Assembly: GCF_932526225.1 (NCBI RefSeq)
Contig: NC_064041.1
Span: 10,646,813-10,710,812 of the forward strand
Direction: 5' to 3'
Length of the DNA stretch: 64,000 bases
Source: Nematostella vectensis
Taxonomy: Eukaryota > Cnidaria > Anthozoa > Actiniaria > Edwardsiidae
A program made the position numbers and the translations under genes. Below, one piece after another: positions 53,548 to 64,000 of the stretch; position 1 is the stretch's first letter; each line of letters starts with the position of its first letter. The notes beneath the pieces were generated by a model that was given only the letters and a program-made list of their open reading frames with translations, was not told the origin of the DNA and searched no databases.

Positions 53548-54009
53548 CGTAACAGTGGAAAAAAAAAAACAATATGAGCTTGATATATAAACGTTGAAAA
53601 GAACAAAGAATTATAGAGTGAAGCTGTGAACGTGTGCTAGCAATCAAGACTAGAGATAACTGAAATACAATATGCTGGCTTGAGCAATTAATCCCTTTAA
53701 GCTAGGTGCCCAAAGGGGGGTAGTATGAAAATTCGTAATTACAAGACGACACTTTCTCTTAAAATAAAAATAATCTGGACGAGAGCAGAGAGCAGCATAC
53801 CTTGGTCCTCCAGTTGTGGCTCGTCCTTGGTCTCGTCTTGGGCGGCAGGGCTGAGCTCCTCTTCGACAATAGGAGCTGATAGCGCTAAGGCGACGAAGCC
53901 CAGCAGGAAAGCAGCAGTAGCTTGTGCGACATCTTGGCTCAAGGTTCTTTGGCTGTACCTCGTCCAACTGACTACAGGATCTGTGAGGTGTGCTTCTTTT
54001 ATGCCACAA

Positions 54010-56114
54010 AAGTAGGAGGAGCGTGTTCCGCTTTTCAAGTTCTTTTGTTATTTTTAAAAATCAATCACCAATGTTTCACAAATCGATGCAAATACAAAAT
54101 CTGAAACCTTTAAATAGAAAAAAATACATTATATAAAATACTTCCCTAATATTATGAAAAGCATCCTTATAATAATGTGTATCTCTCGTGGTGAGGACCT
54201 TTCAAAATATCATTGATCCTTAGGGGCCTTATATTATCAGTATTTGTTCCATCCGAGTTAACATCTCATTACGAATGGAGTTTGTCGAAGTTTAATCAAT
54301 TATCAACTTGCCGGCACTATTTGTTTGTTTGTTTCTGAAAATGCAACGATACAGTGATTTTTTTTTTATAATCACAACTGACTAAAGGCAGTATATTTAA
54401 TAAAAACTAGGTAGTAAGAAAGTTTTTTTGGGAGTTTTTGTTAAGGACCTTTTAAAGTCCTGGTTGGCATGGGAACGAACTGTATGAACAGTGCACTAAC
54501 ACGAAGATGGTTAGACACGATATATTTGCAACTAGTTGAAACTGTTCTGGGCAATAAAAAGACTGTGTAGCCCCATAAAATCTTTATTAACCGCCTAGGC
54601 AAAAGTTTAATTCTGCCAATTCGAAATCTTTTAAGTGCGCTACGCAACCATACGCATGGGTGGCGATAAAAAAAGGAGCACTTTATAATTCTTTTTTTTT
54701 CTGCTTCTTTGATTCTTTTATAAAATCAAATTAACATCAGTTACGATTGGAGGCTAGGAATACTTAAGATGATGTCACGTTTGAAGGCAGGATAGAAAAG
54801 AGATAGTTCGCGTATTGTGTAACTAATCGAATGTTATTACAAGTAGTTTTTTTTTGTGTGCAGGTCTGCCGCCAAGTTCAACTTTGTTTCCATTTCGTGA
54901 GAGCACGCATTAACAGAGAAGCAAGAACGGAGCACTTAAACTTTCACACCTCATGATTTTCAAAGAGTTTAATTAAAAATAGTTGTAATAAGGTTTATTC
55001 GTTGAATTACGTAGATAAAATTAGACCAAAACTAGTTACATATAGACTTACGCTAAATGTACTTGCAGGTGGTTTTGGACTAATAGACTAATTCTATATG
55101 TAATCCAAACACCTAACTTCTCTATGCTGTCAAGAAAGTCAGAAAAGCAGAACTGCTTTAGAATTTAAACAATTTTAATTAAGGCTCTTTTAAAATGAAT
55201 ACAGCTTAAAGATAAAGAGACCCGTTCTGGGTTCACTGTCAAAGGCGGCTCTTCACCTAGGGAATCTTAACTTGACATATTATAGGTCAGTGGGGGTATG
55301 CTTACGAATTTTGTTTCCATTTTGTGAGAGCGATATTTTTTTACATTTCGTGAGAGCACGCATGAACAGTGAAGCAAGAAACAGAGCACTTAAACTTTCA
55401 CACCTCATGATTTTCAAAGAGTTTAATTAAAAATAGTTGTAATAAGGTTTATTCGTTGGATTGCGTAGATAGAATTAGACCAAAACTAGGTACATAGACT
55501 TACGCTAAATGTACTTGCAGGAGGTTTTGGACTAATAGACTAATTCTATATGTAATCCAAACACCTAACTTCTCTGCTGTCAAGAAAGTCAGAAAAGCAG
55601 AACTGCTTTAGAATTTAAATAATTTAAATTAAGGCTCTTTTAAGATAAATACAGTTTGATAATGAAGAGACCCGTTCTTGGTTCACTGTTTAAGCACAGG
55701 CTTCCCACCCGCGCCAATGAAGAATTTCTAAGGACGTACGAATTCACGCAAATACACATGTATGAGTTATGCCTTCATGCTCTAATTCATGAAATAAACT
55801 TAGTTGGGATGTAATTGTATCCGTCTGCGGTGTTTTTTTTTCCCAAGAAGCTCAATTTTACGACTTCAGAGCGATATCAGTTTGTCTGGATTTTGTGTCT
55901 ATACTAAGTATGTTAATAAGACAAGGCTGGCAACTTATTCTGACTACCTCAACTTCAGCGCGATTTTCTGCGGGATTTTAACCAGTACAAAAAACACAGA
56001 CATGGATGAGAGATAGATGGAACTGTCCCTGAATCGATTTTTAAAGCAATCCGCTTATAAAAAAAAATGATTTTTGAGCGTCAATTTTAGCTTTCCGTCG
56101 ATGATCGGGACATA
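54010..56114. other. Intergenic region upstream of the peptide gene
   Basis: It contains the duplicated segment described separately. Otherwise it is AT-rich with no supported gene. Confidence 0.5.
54882..55692. repeat. Direct duplication of ~355 bp, two copies
   Basis: TTTGTTTCCATTTCGTGAGA through GACCCGTTCTGGGTTCACTG occurs at about 54882-55236. It recurs at about 55340-55690 with roughly 5 percent differences and small indels, separated by about 100 bp. Non-coding. Confidence 0.85.
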
Positions 56115-56597
56115 CAGTGGAACCTGGATTTTACGATGTGCCTCGGGAGAAAGAAAATGTAAAATCGAGGTATCGTTAGAAAGAGGTCCTCGATTTTACG
56201 ATATAATTAGAAAAATCCATTGGAAATATCGTTGTAGCGAGGTCGGGTAATGATCAACTTTTTCAAAATAATAGCAGTGTAAGACTGTACAGTTACTCTC
56301 TGTAAACTGTAATCTGCGTCTAACAAAATCTGTCAAGTCAAGAAAATTGATTAACTGTACTGTACGTGTGTAGTGTCTTAAGTTTTTCTCTCTTTGTTGA
56401 TAGACAGAATGAGTAATATCGTTGTATCGAGGTCAAAATTACGCTTGGGAGAACAGATTTGTATCGTAAAATCGAGAATATAGCTTTATCCAACATCGTT
56501 AGACCGAGGTAAATCCTCGTAAATTTCACTGTATTTCTGCCGGGAGAAAGGAACGTCATCGTAAAATCCAGGTTATCGTAAAATCCAGGTTCCACTG
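56115..56597. mobile_element. 483-bp pogo/Tigger-like MITE
   Basis: Terminal inverted repeats begin CAGTGGAACCTGGATTTTAC, with the complement at the right end, and are flanked by TA on both sides (56113-56114 and 56598-56599). The ends contain further internal copies of TCGTAAAATC. TA flanks and the CAGTGGAACCT terminus are typical of the pogo/Tigger branch of Tc1/mariner. No transposase frame is present. Confidence 0.82.
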
Positions 56598-58164
56598 TAG
56601 CAGCTGGTCAAATGGCATCCTTGGAATGTAATTTGCCTAGACAGCGTAGCCCCACACCACCTAGACCTCTCTTGTCCTTCTCCATCCATCTTCCATATCG
56701 ACATTTCGCAAACGTCGACAGTCCGCATGTACTTCGCTTAGCTCTGTAAGTTACGTCTTACATAACAGCTCGCAATTTAGACGTTTGGAAACTGTGAGAA
56801 AGACAAGTCTAGGGCATGGGGTGGTGCGGGCTACGCTGTCTCTGCAAATTACATTAGGTAATGTCGATTACGTAACAATATCCCGTGATTTTTAACGGAA
56901 AACGCGAAAAATATTTCAAAATATTGAAAGCAGTGTGTTTATCGGAAGTTTCTTTGAGGATGTAATTGATAATTTAGAGCGGTTGGCCTGTTAAATATCT
57001 CGGATTTTAATAGGTTCTTTTGTCTTTTAACGGTTGAGGTTTCCGTCGGACCTCCGGAAGTAAACTGGTGACAATACGGCTTTAAGGAATCTTAACTTGA
57101 AATATATGTCAATGCTTAGAAACTTTTTCCTAATTTGTAGCCCCCTAACATTGATAAAAATTATTAATTATCCAATCAAATAAAAAAAAAATGGTATTAC
57201 TCATAAATCTCGACCATTGTTTTTTTCCATTCGCAGAACCGCTCAAACATTAATTAATTTTTCCAAAACTCAATACCGGCCATTTCCCCTTTCCGGGCAG
57301 GCTGGGCTCGTCAACCTTGGATGGTAGCTTACCTAGGAGAGGGTAACTCTAATTCTAAAACTCGGTTACCTTGAGGTATACCCCCTTAGGAGAAAAGCTA
57401 AGGAACTAGACCCTGACAGAAAATGGAGCTGGAGTCCCAAGGCGGCCTGATCTTGTATCGTCAACACAACCCCTGCGGCGCAACTGGAGCCAAGCTGTAT
57501 TGACTTGATTTCTATAGGAGTTATTAATTAGTCTTGGTACAAGTCTTAATTACTCTTCACTGCAAAAAAGAAAAAAAATGGAAAATTTACATATTTCAGG
57601 ATGCAATTAGTTCCATTTGAAACCACAGATTGACTGGACTATAAGTTTCTGCAAGAACTGCCTGAACAATGTGTTTAGAAACACAGGTCATTTTGATGAG
57701 GCTTCTTTGGAACCTCCTTGGTTAGCTCGTTCTGTGCTTCTATGATCATGTGAACCGTGGACGGTTAGACACGGGAGGGAGGGGGGAGGGAGGAAAGGGG
57801 GAAGGGAGGGAGGTAGATATGGAGGGGGGGGAGGGTGGAGGGAGGTGTCATTACTTGTCATATTGATGTGGCTTCTTTTGAACTTGGTTATTCCTTGGTT
57901 ATTCGCCGTCCCTTCGGTGCTTCTAAGATCATGTGAACCGCGGATTGCGAGACACGGGTAGTTGAATCGTAAAGACAGAGAGGGAGGGAATCGTGAAAAT
58001 CGGTAGTAGAAAAATGTAAAATATAAACGCAAGTAAATTATAATGCTTTATCAAATAAAGTATAAAGTTTAATACCGTGTAAACGGCGCTCACAAAATAG
58101 TGGTCTGAATATATCTAGGCTCTTTCATCGTCAGTCAATGTACTAATTATCTACCGTACCGAAA
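56598..58164. other. Intergenic DNA between MITE and NUP214
   Basis: No gene supported. The only structure I can name is the duplicated G-rich segment annotated separately. Confidence 0.5.
57688..57965. repeat. Diverged duplication around a G-rich tract
   Basis: GATCATGTGAACCGTGGACG with GACACGGGAGGG near 57745-57780 recurs as GATCATGTGAACCGCGGATT with GACACGGG near 57928-57958. Between them is a GGGAGGGAGGAAAGGGGG-type purine tract of about 80 bases. Non-coding. Confidence 0.7.
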
Positions 58165-58443
58165 CTGCTCAAACTACAACCTGTCTAACGCAACTGCTTG
58201 TCACGCATTAAAATCTAACGTAACTGCTTGTCACGCATTTCAATCAAACGTAACTGCTTGTCACGTATTTCTATCTAACGCCACTGCTTGTCACACATTC
58301 CAGTCTAACGCCACTACTGGTGACACATTCCAGTCTAACGCCACTACTGGTCACACATTCCAGTCTAACGCCACTACTGGTCACACATTCCAGTCTAACG
58401 CCACTACTGGTCACACATTCCAGTCTAACGCCACTACTGGTCA
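58165..58443 (-). repeat. 30-bp repeat starting at the NUP214 stop codon
   Basis: About nine units on the - strand of GACCAGTAGTGGCGTTAGAC followed by TGGAATGTGT. Five are near-identical and the distal ones diverge (AAGCAGTTACGTT). The first unit resembles the last coding bases CCAGTGGCGCTAG, so the array seems to grow from the end of the coding sequence into the 3' UTR. Confidence 0.82.
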
Positions 58444-61400
58444 CTAGCGCCACTGGTTGAAATGTCCTCCCCTGTTGAGAAATAAAATGAAAACCACATC
58501 TTAGACCACTAAACTCGTAGAAAGAGTAACCTTTTCATAGACACTCACGAAGGACTTCCACCACTACCAAATCCTCCTCCCCCTTCTCCTCCAAATGAGC
58601 TAAACGTGGGCTGCTGAGCGGCCTGGCTTGCTCCAAACGCACCAAATCCGGAGGAATTCTGGGCCACATCACCAAACCCAGGCGTGCTGGTGTGAGCTAG
58701 TGCGCCAAAGGTTGGGCTACCTGTGGACCTGAGGGAGAGAAAGAACTGGTGTGAGCTACAGCGTGGGCGAGAGAATGATGATAGTCTTCCGTTCCAGCCG
58801 ATGCTGACTCTTTTTTTCTAACATACATTCGCGATTCCATCAACTTACTGTCCAAATCCACTACCGCCGGGCGTACTCCCAAACACACTGAAAACATCAA
58901 AATAAAACAAACAAAAAAATTACATCGAAAAAAAGGTGGCCAACAAAACAAAACAAACAACAATCAGAAAGAACGTTACAAAAATACAGAAGAAAATTAA
59001 AACTAGGCGTGGCTTAATTGTTAATTTAGTTTCTTGGAAATTACTTTGCGATCGGAATGGTCTCGGTTAAGATCATACGGTCTGATTAGCTGCGATCGAG
59101 TGCGATCATATGGAAACCAGTGTAAGCGGAGAAAGAAGAAGAGGAACCGTTCTCGTGTCACCTTCGTGTTGACTCACACACACACACATGAAAGCTTCTT
59201 AGCTTCCTTATCGGGCAAAGGAAGAAGGGTCTCCATCTCTACATGCTTGACTCACCCTGCTTGCGGACTTCCAAAAGCTGGTTGACTACCGAATGATGGC
59301 TGAGAGCCGAATGAAGGTGTCCCACCGAATGCAGGAGCTGAACCGAATGACGGAGCACTGCCAAATGACGACCCTGGAGCTTTAAAGTGAACAAAAAAAA
59401 AATACTAATCAAATTCCAGATCAAGTGTCTGTCCAAGTAATGTTGTCCAACAAACAAATTTGGCTTTAAATGCACCTGTCAGAACACCACAAACGTATCC
59501 ATAAACTATTTTTTCAGCCATCTTGGATGCTATACTGCTAAAAATAAGCGCACTTCTACTCAATTACACTCTTTAGACGTTATAAAGTGTTTTCAGAAAG
59601 TATCGAATTGTAGATCTGTCTCGAATCATGAGTGTGTATTAAAGTTTTAGGTTTCGTTGCGTTTGAAATTTCCTCAGCATCAGCAGCAGCGGCTGGCAAG
59701 TTCTTTAAAAAACCTTCCAATTTGCAAAAAGGCGAACAAGGGCCGGTATTCGGAAATACCCACGATAACATCAATAGTCTCGGGTCAACTCACATGTAGG
59801 CTGTGAGCTGGTGGAGATTGCGAAGCCTGTAGATGCCACGCCACTAGAACCACGAGAGAAGCTACCAAACCCTCCTCCAGGAGACCCCTGTTGCGATCCA
59901 AACGATGGCTGCGATCCGAACGACGACTGCGATCCGAACGACGACTGCTGCTTGAATAAGACGGGGTGGGACATGACATAAGAATATGGGGGACAGAAGA
60001 TATAGACAGGATGGAGCAGGATGGGGAGATGGAAAGAGATTCACGCAATATCCACAGATGGAGCCAGCTAGAGAATACACTAATTTAAAATAAAAATGTT
60101 GTCAGTGCAAATGGCAAATGGTAAATGGCAGTTCACGACCAAAAAGACCCATGGATCTCAAAACATTTACCCCAAATTCTAAAAATATATAAATAGAACA
60201 TACGACTACCCATTAAATGCAATTGAAATGTGGGTCTGACATCGCTTGAGTTTATTTACAGTTATTAACAGTTTATTTCAGTTTTACAAATATTTACTAC
60301 CCATAAGTACCTTTCGCTCGAAGGACTACCATTTGGCATTTGCCTTTTGTGCTGATAACCGTTTTTAAATTAGGTGTATTTTATCTTTTAGGTTGGATGT
60401 TGGATGGGGTAAGTAGGACGGATGATTTTGAGTGACCAAAACAATGTCCTAAATCACTCCATCTAAAAGATACAATGGTCTCTAAGAACAAAAAAGGTCG
60501 TTTTAAAAACAAATAATAGCCATCCTAGAGATAAAGATAATGAGAAAATTATTATAAGAAAAAAAACCCATATTAAAAAAATATCAAAATATATTACAAC
60601 AGAATAACAACAGCTGGAGCAAAATCAATAATAACACACAAACACTTTATAGTGAAAACCGGAAGAACTAGTTGCTGTTACTTAAACCAATAAATAATGT
60701 TACCTTGAAAAGGTCTCCAGTTGGCTTATTCCCGAAGAGGGAGGAGGTTTCTGTGCCTAGAAAAATAATAAAATCAAATAAGAATTTAAAGAATGTCTAT
60801 CAACTACTTCACTGTTATTGCTTGTATCTGTAAAAACCTCGGTCTTTTTGCAACTAAACTTCAAGAGATAGGTTAACTGCTTGAGATTTTGATTGGTTAC
60901 ATGCTTGAGCCTGTTATTGGTCATCAACCTAAGACTTTGATTGGTTACCTGCGTGAGATTGTGATTGGTTACCTTCTTGAGATTGTGATTGGTTACCTGC
61001 TTAAGACTGTGATTGATTACCTGCTTAAAACTGTGGTTGGTTACCTGCTTGAGACTGTGATTGGTTACCTGCTTAAGACTGTGATTGGTTACCTGCTTAA
61101 GACTGTGATTGGTTACCTGCTTAAGACTGTGATTGGTTACCTTCTTGAGATTGTGATTGGTTACTTGCTTAAGATTGTGATTGGTTATTTGCTTAAGACT
61201 GTAATTGGTTACCTGCTTGAAACTGTGATTGGTTGCCTGCTTACGAATCTGATTGGTTACCTGCTTGAGACTGTGACGGAGACCCTGCAAGTCCAAACGG
61301 GTTCTTGTTGCTCTGTGAACTCGGTTGTCCGCCTAATCCAAAGCCACCAAAACCGAATCCAACGCCTAGAAAAATAAGCATTTTGTCAAATTACTAAAGA

Positions 61401-64000
61401 ATACAAAAGTTTTGTCACCAGAGAATATAGTGCTTTGGTGACAATAAGTTCAGAAAATTAGCCACGTAAATTATTCAATTTAACTCACCCGTTGAGTTCT
61501 CTTGTGGCTTTGAGAAAGCAGACTGTCCGAAAGTTGTTCCAGTAGAACTGCTTGATGTCTGTCCAAACCCTGATCCTGCCGAGGTGCTTATCGCTTGTCC
61601 GAAACCAAAGGTTGTGCCAGTCGTGGATGCAAATGGGCTAGTTGCCTGAGTAGAGCTTGACCCAAATGAAGGAGTGGCTCCAAACGCTGGGCCGAAAAGG
61701 CCGGTATTTGTGGGCTGTGATCCAAATAGCCCTCCGCTGGAAGATAACGGCTGAGAACCAAATACAGCAGAACTCGTAGTTGGCTGAGTGGTAGATCTAA
61801 ACAGACCAGAGCTAGTTGTCGAAGGTTGTGATGCACTTCCGAACAAGCCCCCACTTGAAGTTGCAGAACCAAAGAAACCGCCACTTGATGTTGAGGACTG
61901 GGCAGTTGTGCTCGATGCAGTTGTTGTTGAGCTACCAAACACGCCGCCGCTAGGTGCTGACGCACCGAACAGGCCACCACTTGTTGTCGTGGGCTGGGAG
62001 GTTGCACTGGGTGCAGCTGTTGTCGACGAGGAAAACTTGCTGCCAAAGAAGCCACTGCCAGGTGCTGAAGCCTGGAAAGATGCCCCGAACAAGCCACCAC
62101 TTGAAGGCTGAAAGGTAGTTTGGGGTTGTGATGTGGGGCTTGAAACTGCACTTGTCGACGGTTGTGCTGCGCTACCGAACAAAGCACCGCTTTGTGTTGA
62201 AGGCTGGGGGTTATTGGTGGAGGCTGTAAGTGTTGTTGATGGATGTGATGTATTACCAAATAAACTGCTTAGCTGCCCTGAAGGGTTCACAGCAGTTCCA
62301 AAGATACTAGCTGATTGAGATGCTGTCCCGAGTGATATGTCAGTTGATGGCACACTTGATGCAAAGGGAACGCTAGTTGTCGATGTGGTAGATGTACCTG
62401 ACCCAGACATACCTCCACTACTTGAAAACATAACTGAGCCAGTAGACGGAGGCTGGGATGCTGGACCAAAAGAACTACCACTGAACAGCCCACCACCTGC
62501 TGGCGGGGCAGCAGAAATGGGCACTCTGCTAGGGGTGCTGCTAGAAGGGGCAGAGACAGCCTGACTGGTGGACTGCGTTGAGACAGCTGTCGTTGACGTT
62601 TCTGCTGTTTCCGCTTGCCCAAATAATCCAGTGCCAAGAGAAGCGACGGGTTTGCCAGGTTGACCAAACACAGGTGCTGTAGTGGTCGTTGGTGGTTGCT
62701 GGGTGCCTGCTAATAGGCTGTTGCTTGATGTGGTGGTCTTGGTTTCCGGGGCACAGCTTTTTGCTGACCCGAAGAGAAAAGTAGGTGCTACTGAAGTGCT
62801 TATTGAAGAAGGGCCACTAAAGCCCGAACCAGCTTTTGGAGCAGAAAAGGAGAACCCAGAAGAAGCATTACTTCCTGTAATTGTGGTTGAATTTGACAGC
62901 TTGTTAAAGGAGCTTGTGAAGGCGAATGATTCCGAGGGACCCATTGATTGGGGTTGAGCTGAAAGACAGTTGTGATCTTATACATCTCTCAAGTGCTTAT
63001 AGAAGGGTAAGAGACAAATCTAAACAAGATTTAGCAATATTCGACCCCTAGTAGTTCCAATACCACCAGCTTTACCAGTGATAATGTGGGCTTTTTTTTA
63101 CATTATTCCTAACAGCATTAATAAAATAAAATTCTGCAGTATTTCTTTCCGGGGTGGGGTGGGGCATAAGGCAGCTATCAAAGGGTTTCTCGAGTAATTA
63201 TCAGGTTAACCCAGATATATGTGGGGCTGCTAAAAATAAAGTCATTTTACCTTGTGACGGAGGGGGCTGGTTCTCGTCATTGGTTGTGTTGGTTGAGGCA
63301 GGTTTTTCACCTCCAAACAAACGCCGGTTGATACTTGCGGATTCCTTTTCATTCTCCTTTTCCTCAGCGTCACCAGATTTCTGTCTTGAATCATTACTTT
63401 CTGAAATTACAGGCGATCCAGACGGAGAGGATTCTGCATTACTGACTTTTGAGGCAAAACTGAACGGCGACGACACACCAGAACCGCTCGAGGAAGAAAA
63501 GCTAAACCCGCCACTGGTGCTTTTTGGTGCGATGCTAAAGCCAAAGCCGGGCTTTGAGTCTGTACCAGGAGCAGAGCTGAACCCGGATTTGGTCTCAGAA
63601 CCTGACAGAGTGCCAAACCCAGTGTGCAGCCCAGAACCACTTGCACCGCTAGCCTTGCTTATTGCCTCTTTGGTCGGAGCTGGTTTAGAAGCAACTGGTG
63701 CAAATGGAAGCCTACTCATATTTGATGCTTGAAGTGCCACGGGCTTGACAGTTACATTGGGAGCAGGGCCTTTGTCTTGGGCGGTTGCTGGCTTAAAGGT
63801 TGCAACAGGAGGGCCTGGCTTAGGAGCGCCACTCGTCTTAAAGGTGAAGTCCGTGCTGCTTTGTGGGGGCGGGTAAGGAACAGGTTCTTTGGCTTGAGCA
63901 TTAGCTGCTTTTAAGGCCTCCATAGCGATGGCCCTGGCCCTCAGATCTGAATCATTAGTCTTGGTGCTGGTGGCGCCGCCGTCGGGTTTGTGAACGACCA
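58444..64000 (-). CDS. NUP214: Nucleoporin NUP214, C-terminal FG-repeat half (5' end outside window)
   Basis: Nine coding exons on the - strand: 64000-63251 (open at the window edge), 62958-61489, 61365-61261, 60756-60704, 59950-59794, 59379-59256, 58887-58849, 58728-58549 and 58471-58444 (TAG). All junctions have AG/GT borders and the phases agree at every join. The protein is Ser/Thr-rich with dozens of FG dipeptides. The order NKNPF, SLFGN, QQSSFGSQ, APAFGG, SPTFGALA and a terminal Trp-Arg matches the C terminus of animal NUP214. NUP214 lies on the cytoplasmic face of the nuclear pore, and its FG region binds export receptors such as CRM1. Upstream of FG, the first visible exon has a helical RARAIAMEALKAANAQA stretch. 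No frame breaks. Confidence 0.93.
60890..61261 (-). repeat. 24-bp minisatellite made of a NUP214 exon end plus its donor
   Basis: About 16 units on the - strand of CAGTCTTAAGCAG then GTAACCAATCA. The exon 61365-61261 ends CAGTCTCAAGCAG and its intron starts GTAACCAATCA, so each unit copies the splice donor with ~13 exon bases. Unit length is 24, a multiple of three, but read-through meets a stop (TAA) in the first or second unit. Confidence 0.88.

Larger units (their letters stand above)
49771..53722 (-). mobile_element. Ngaro-like tyrosine-recombinase retrotransposon with split direct repeats
   Basis: Read on the - strand, the order is B, ORFs, A, B, A. Segment A is 50083-50206 and again 49771-49894. 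Segment B is 53571-53722 and again about 49930-50080. This A/B arrangement of split direct repeats is the hallmark of Ngaro/PAT-type DIRS-order elements. ORFs for Gag, RT and tyrosine recombinase lie between. There is no clear target duplication, as expected for recombinase-mediated insertion. The RT frame has lost its catalytic core, so this copy is not autonomous. The - strand 3' terminus lies 3 bases from the AG of exon 2 of the peptide gene. Confidence 0.85.
47781..53932 (-). pseudogene. Secreted six-cysteine cationic peptide precursor, frameshifted signal exon
   Basis: Four exons on the - strand: 53801-53932, 49682-49765, 49552-49596 and 47781-47926 (TAA). Phases agree at all three junctions; the donor of exon 3 is the weaker GTTAGT. 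Exons 1-3 give a hydrophobic leader ending ALALSAP and a long Glu/Asp-rich propeptide. Exon 4 gives a basic cleavage site (EKRR) and a ~39-residue mature part with six cysteines spaced C-x3-C-x9-C-x7-C-x7-C-x6-C and many Arg. An acidic pro-part before a cationic peptide is typical of antimicrobial or venom-type precursors; which one is unknown. From the ATG at 53932 the frame stops after 15 codons; the leader continues one base out of frame. A different start at 54038 is in frame but lacks an N-terminal signal. So the copy may be broken, or a base may be missing from the assembly. Confidence 0.6.

Noticed and set aside
60757-61377. ORFs with HSLKQVTN or GYLLKTVI repeats on both strands
   Set aside because: Translations of the 24-bp NUP214 intron repeat; they overlap a real exon in another frame.
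61588-62667. Gln/Leu/His-rich overlapping ORFs in other frames of the NUP214 FG exon
   Set aside because: Frame shadows of a repetitive Ser/Thr/Gly/Phe-rich exon.
1-64000. tRNA, rRNA or other structured RNA genes
   Set aside because: I searched for cloverleaf-like and A/B-box patterns by eye and found none I could support; a tRNAscan or Infernal run would be decisive.

Overview
The window is animal nuclear DNA, most likely from a cnidarian such as a sea anemone. The host genes have many introns with GT-AG boundaries. They include a complement factor B-like gene, intronless rhodopsin-family receptor genes and the 3' half of NUP214. The region is dense in minisatellites, MITEs, a Polinton and a tyrosine-recombinase retrotransposon. 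The species is inferred; no marker gene fixes it.

Layout. (1) 1471-32094, + strand: an 11-exon complement factor B-like gene. Its exon phases join into one 669-codon frame: signal peptide, two CCP domains, vWA domain, trypsin-like domain with an altered active-site serine motif. (2) 10944-27462, inside intron 6 of that gene and inside a 52-bp tandem array: an almost intact 16.5-kb Maverick/Polinton. It carries PolB, retrovirus-like integrase, packaging ATPase, major and minor capsid proteins and several small membrane proteins. It also carries three unusual accessory genes: a TFIIB-like factor, an ankyrin protein and a Cys/His-repeat protein. (3) 34.3-46.7 kb: four receptor ORFs in two paralogue pairs, plus a truncated duplicate. 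(4) 47781-53932, - strand: a four-exon gene for a secreted cationic six-cysteine peptide behind an acidic propeptide. Its signal-peptide exon is frameshifted, and an Ngaro-like retrotransposon (49771-53722) sits a few bases upstream of a 3' splice site. (5) 54-58.4 kb: intergenic DNA with a segmental duplication and a pogo-like MITE. (6) 58444-64000, - strand: the last nine exons of NUP214.

The most notable signals. First, nearly every Polinton gene has a TTTAAA-centred promoter-like motif shortly before its start codon, and the element encodes its own TFIIB-like factor, which suggests element-specific transcription. Second, several minisatellites are built from exon-intron junctions, so they multiply a splice donor or acceptor 4 to 50 times; this is seen in the factor B-like gene and in NUP214. 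Third, the factor B-like protease domain reads GDGGSP where GDSGGP is expected. Fourth, the six-cysteine cationic peptide precursor.

All calls rest on reading the sequence. Family assignments are by motif recognition without database search.
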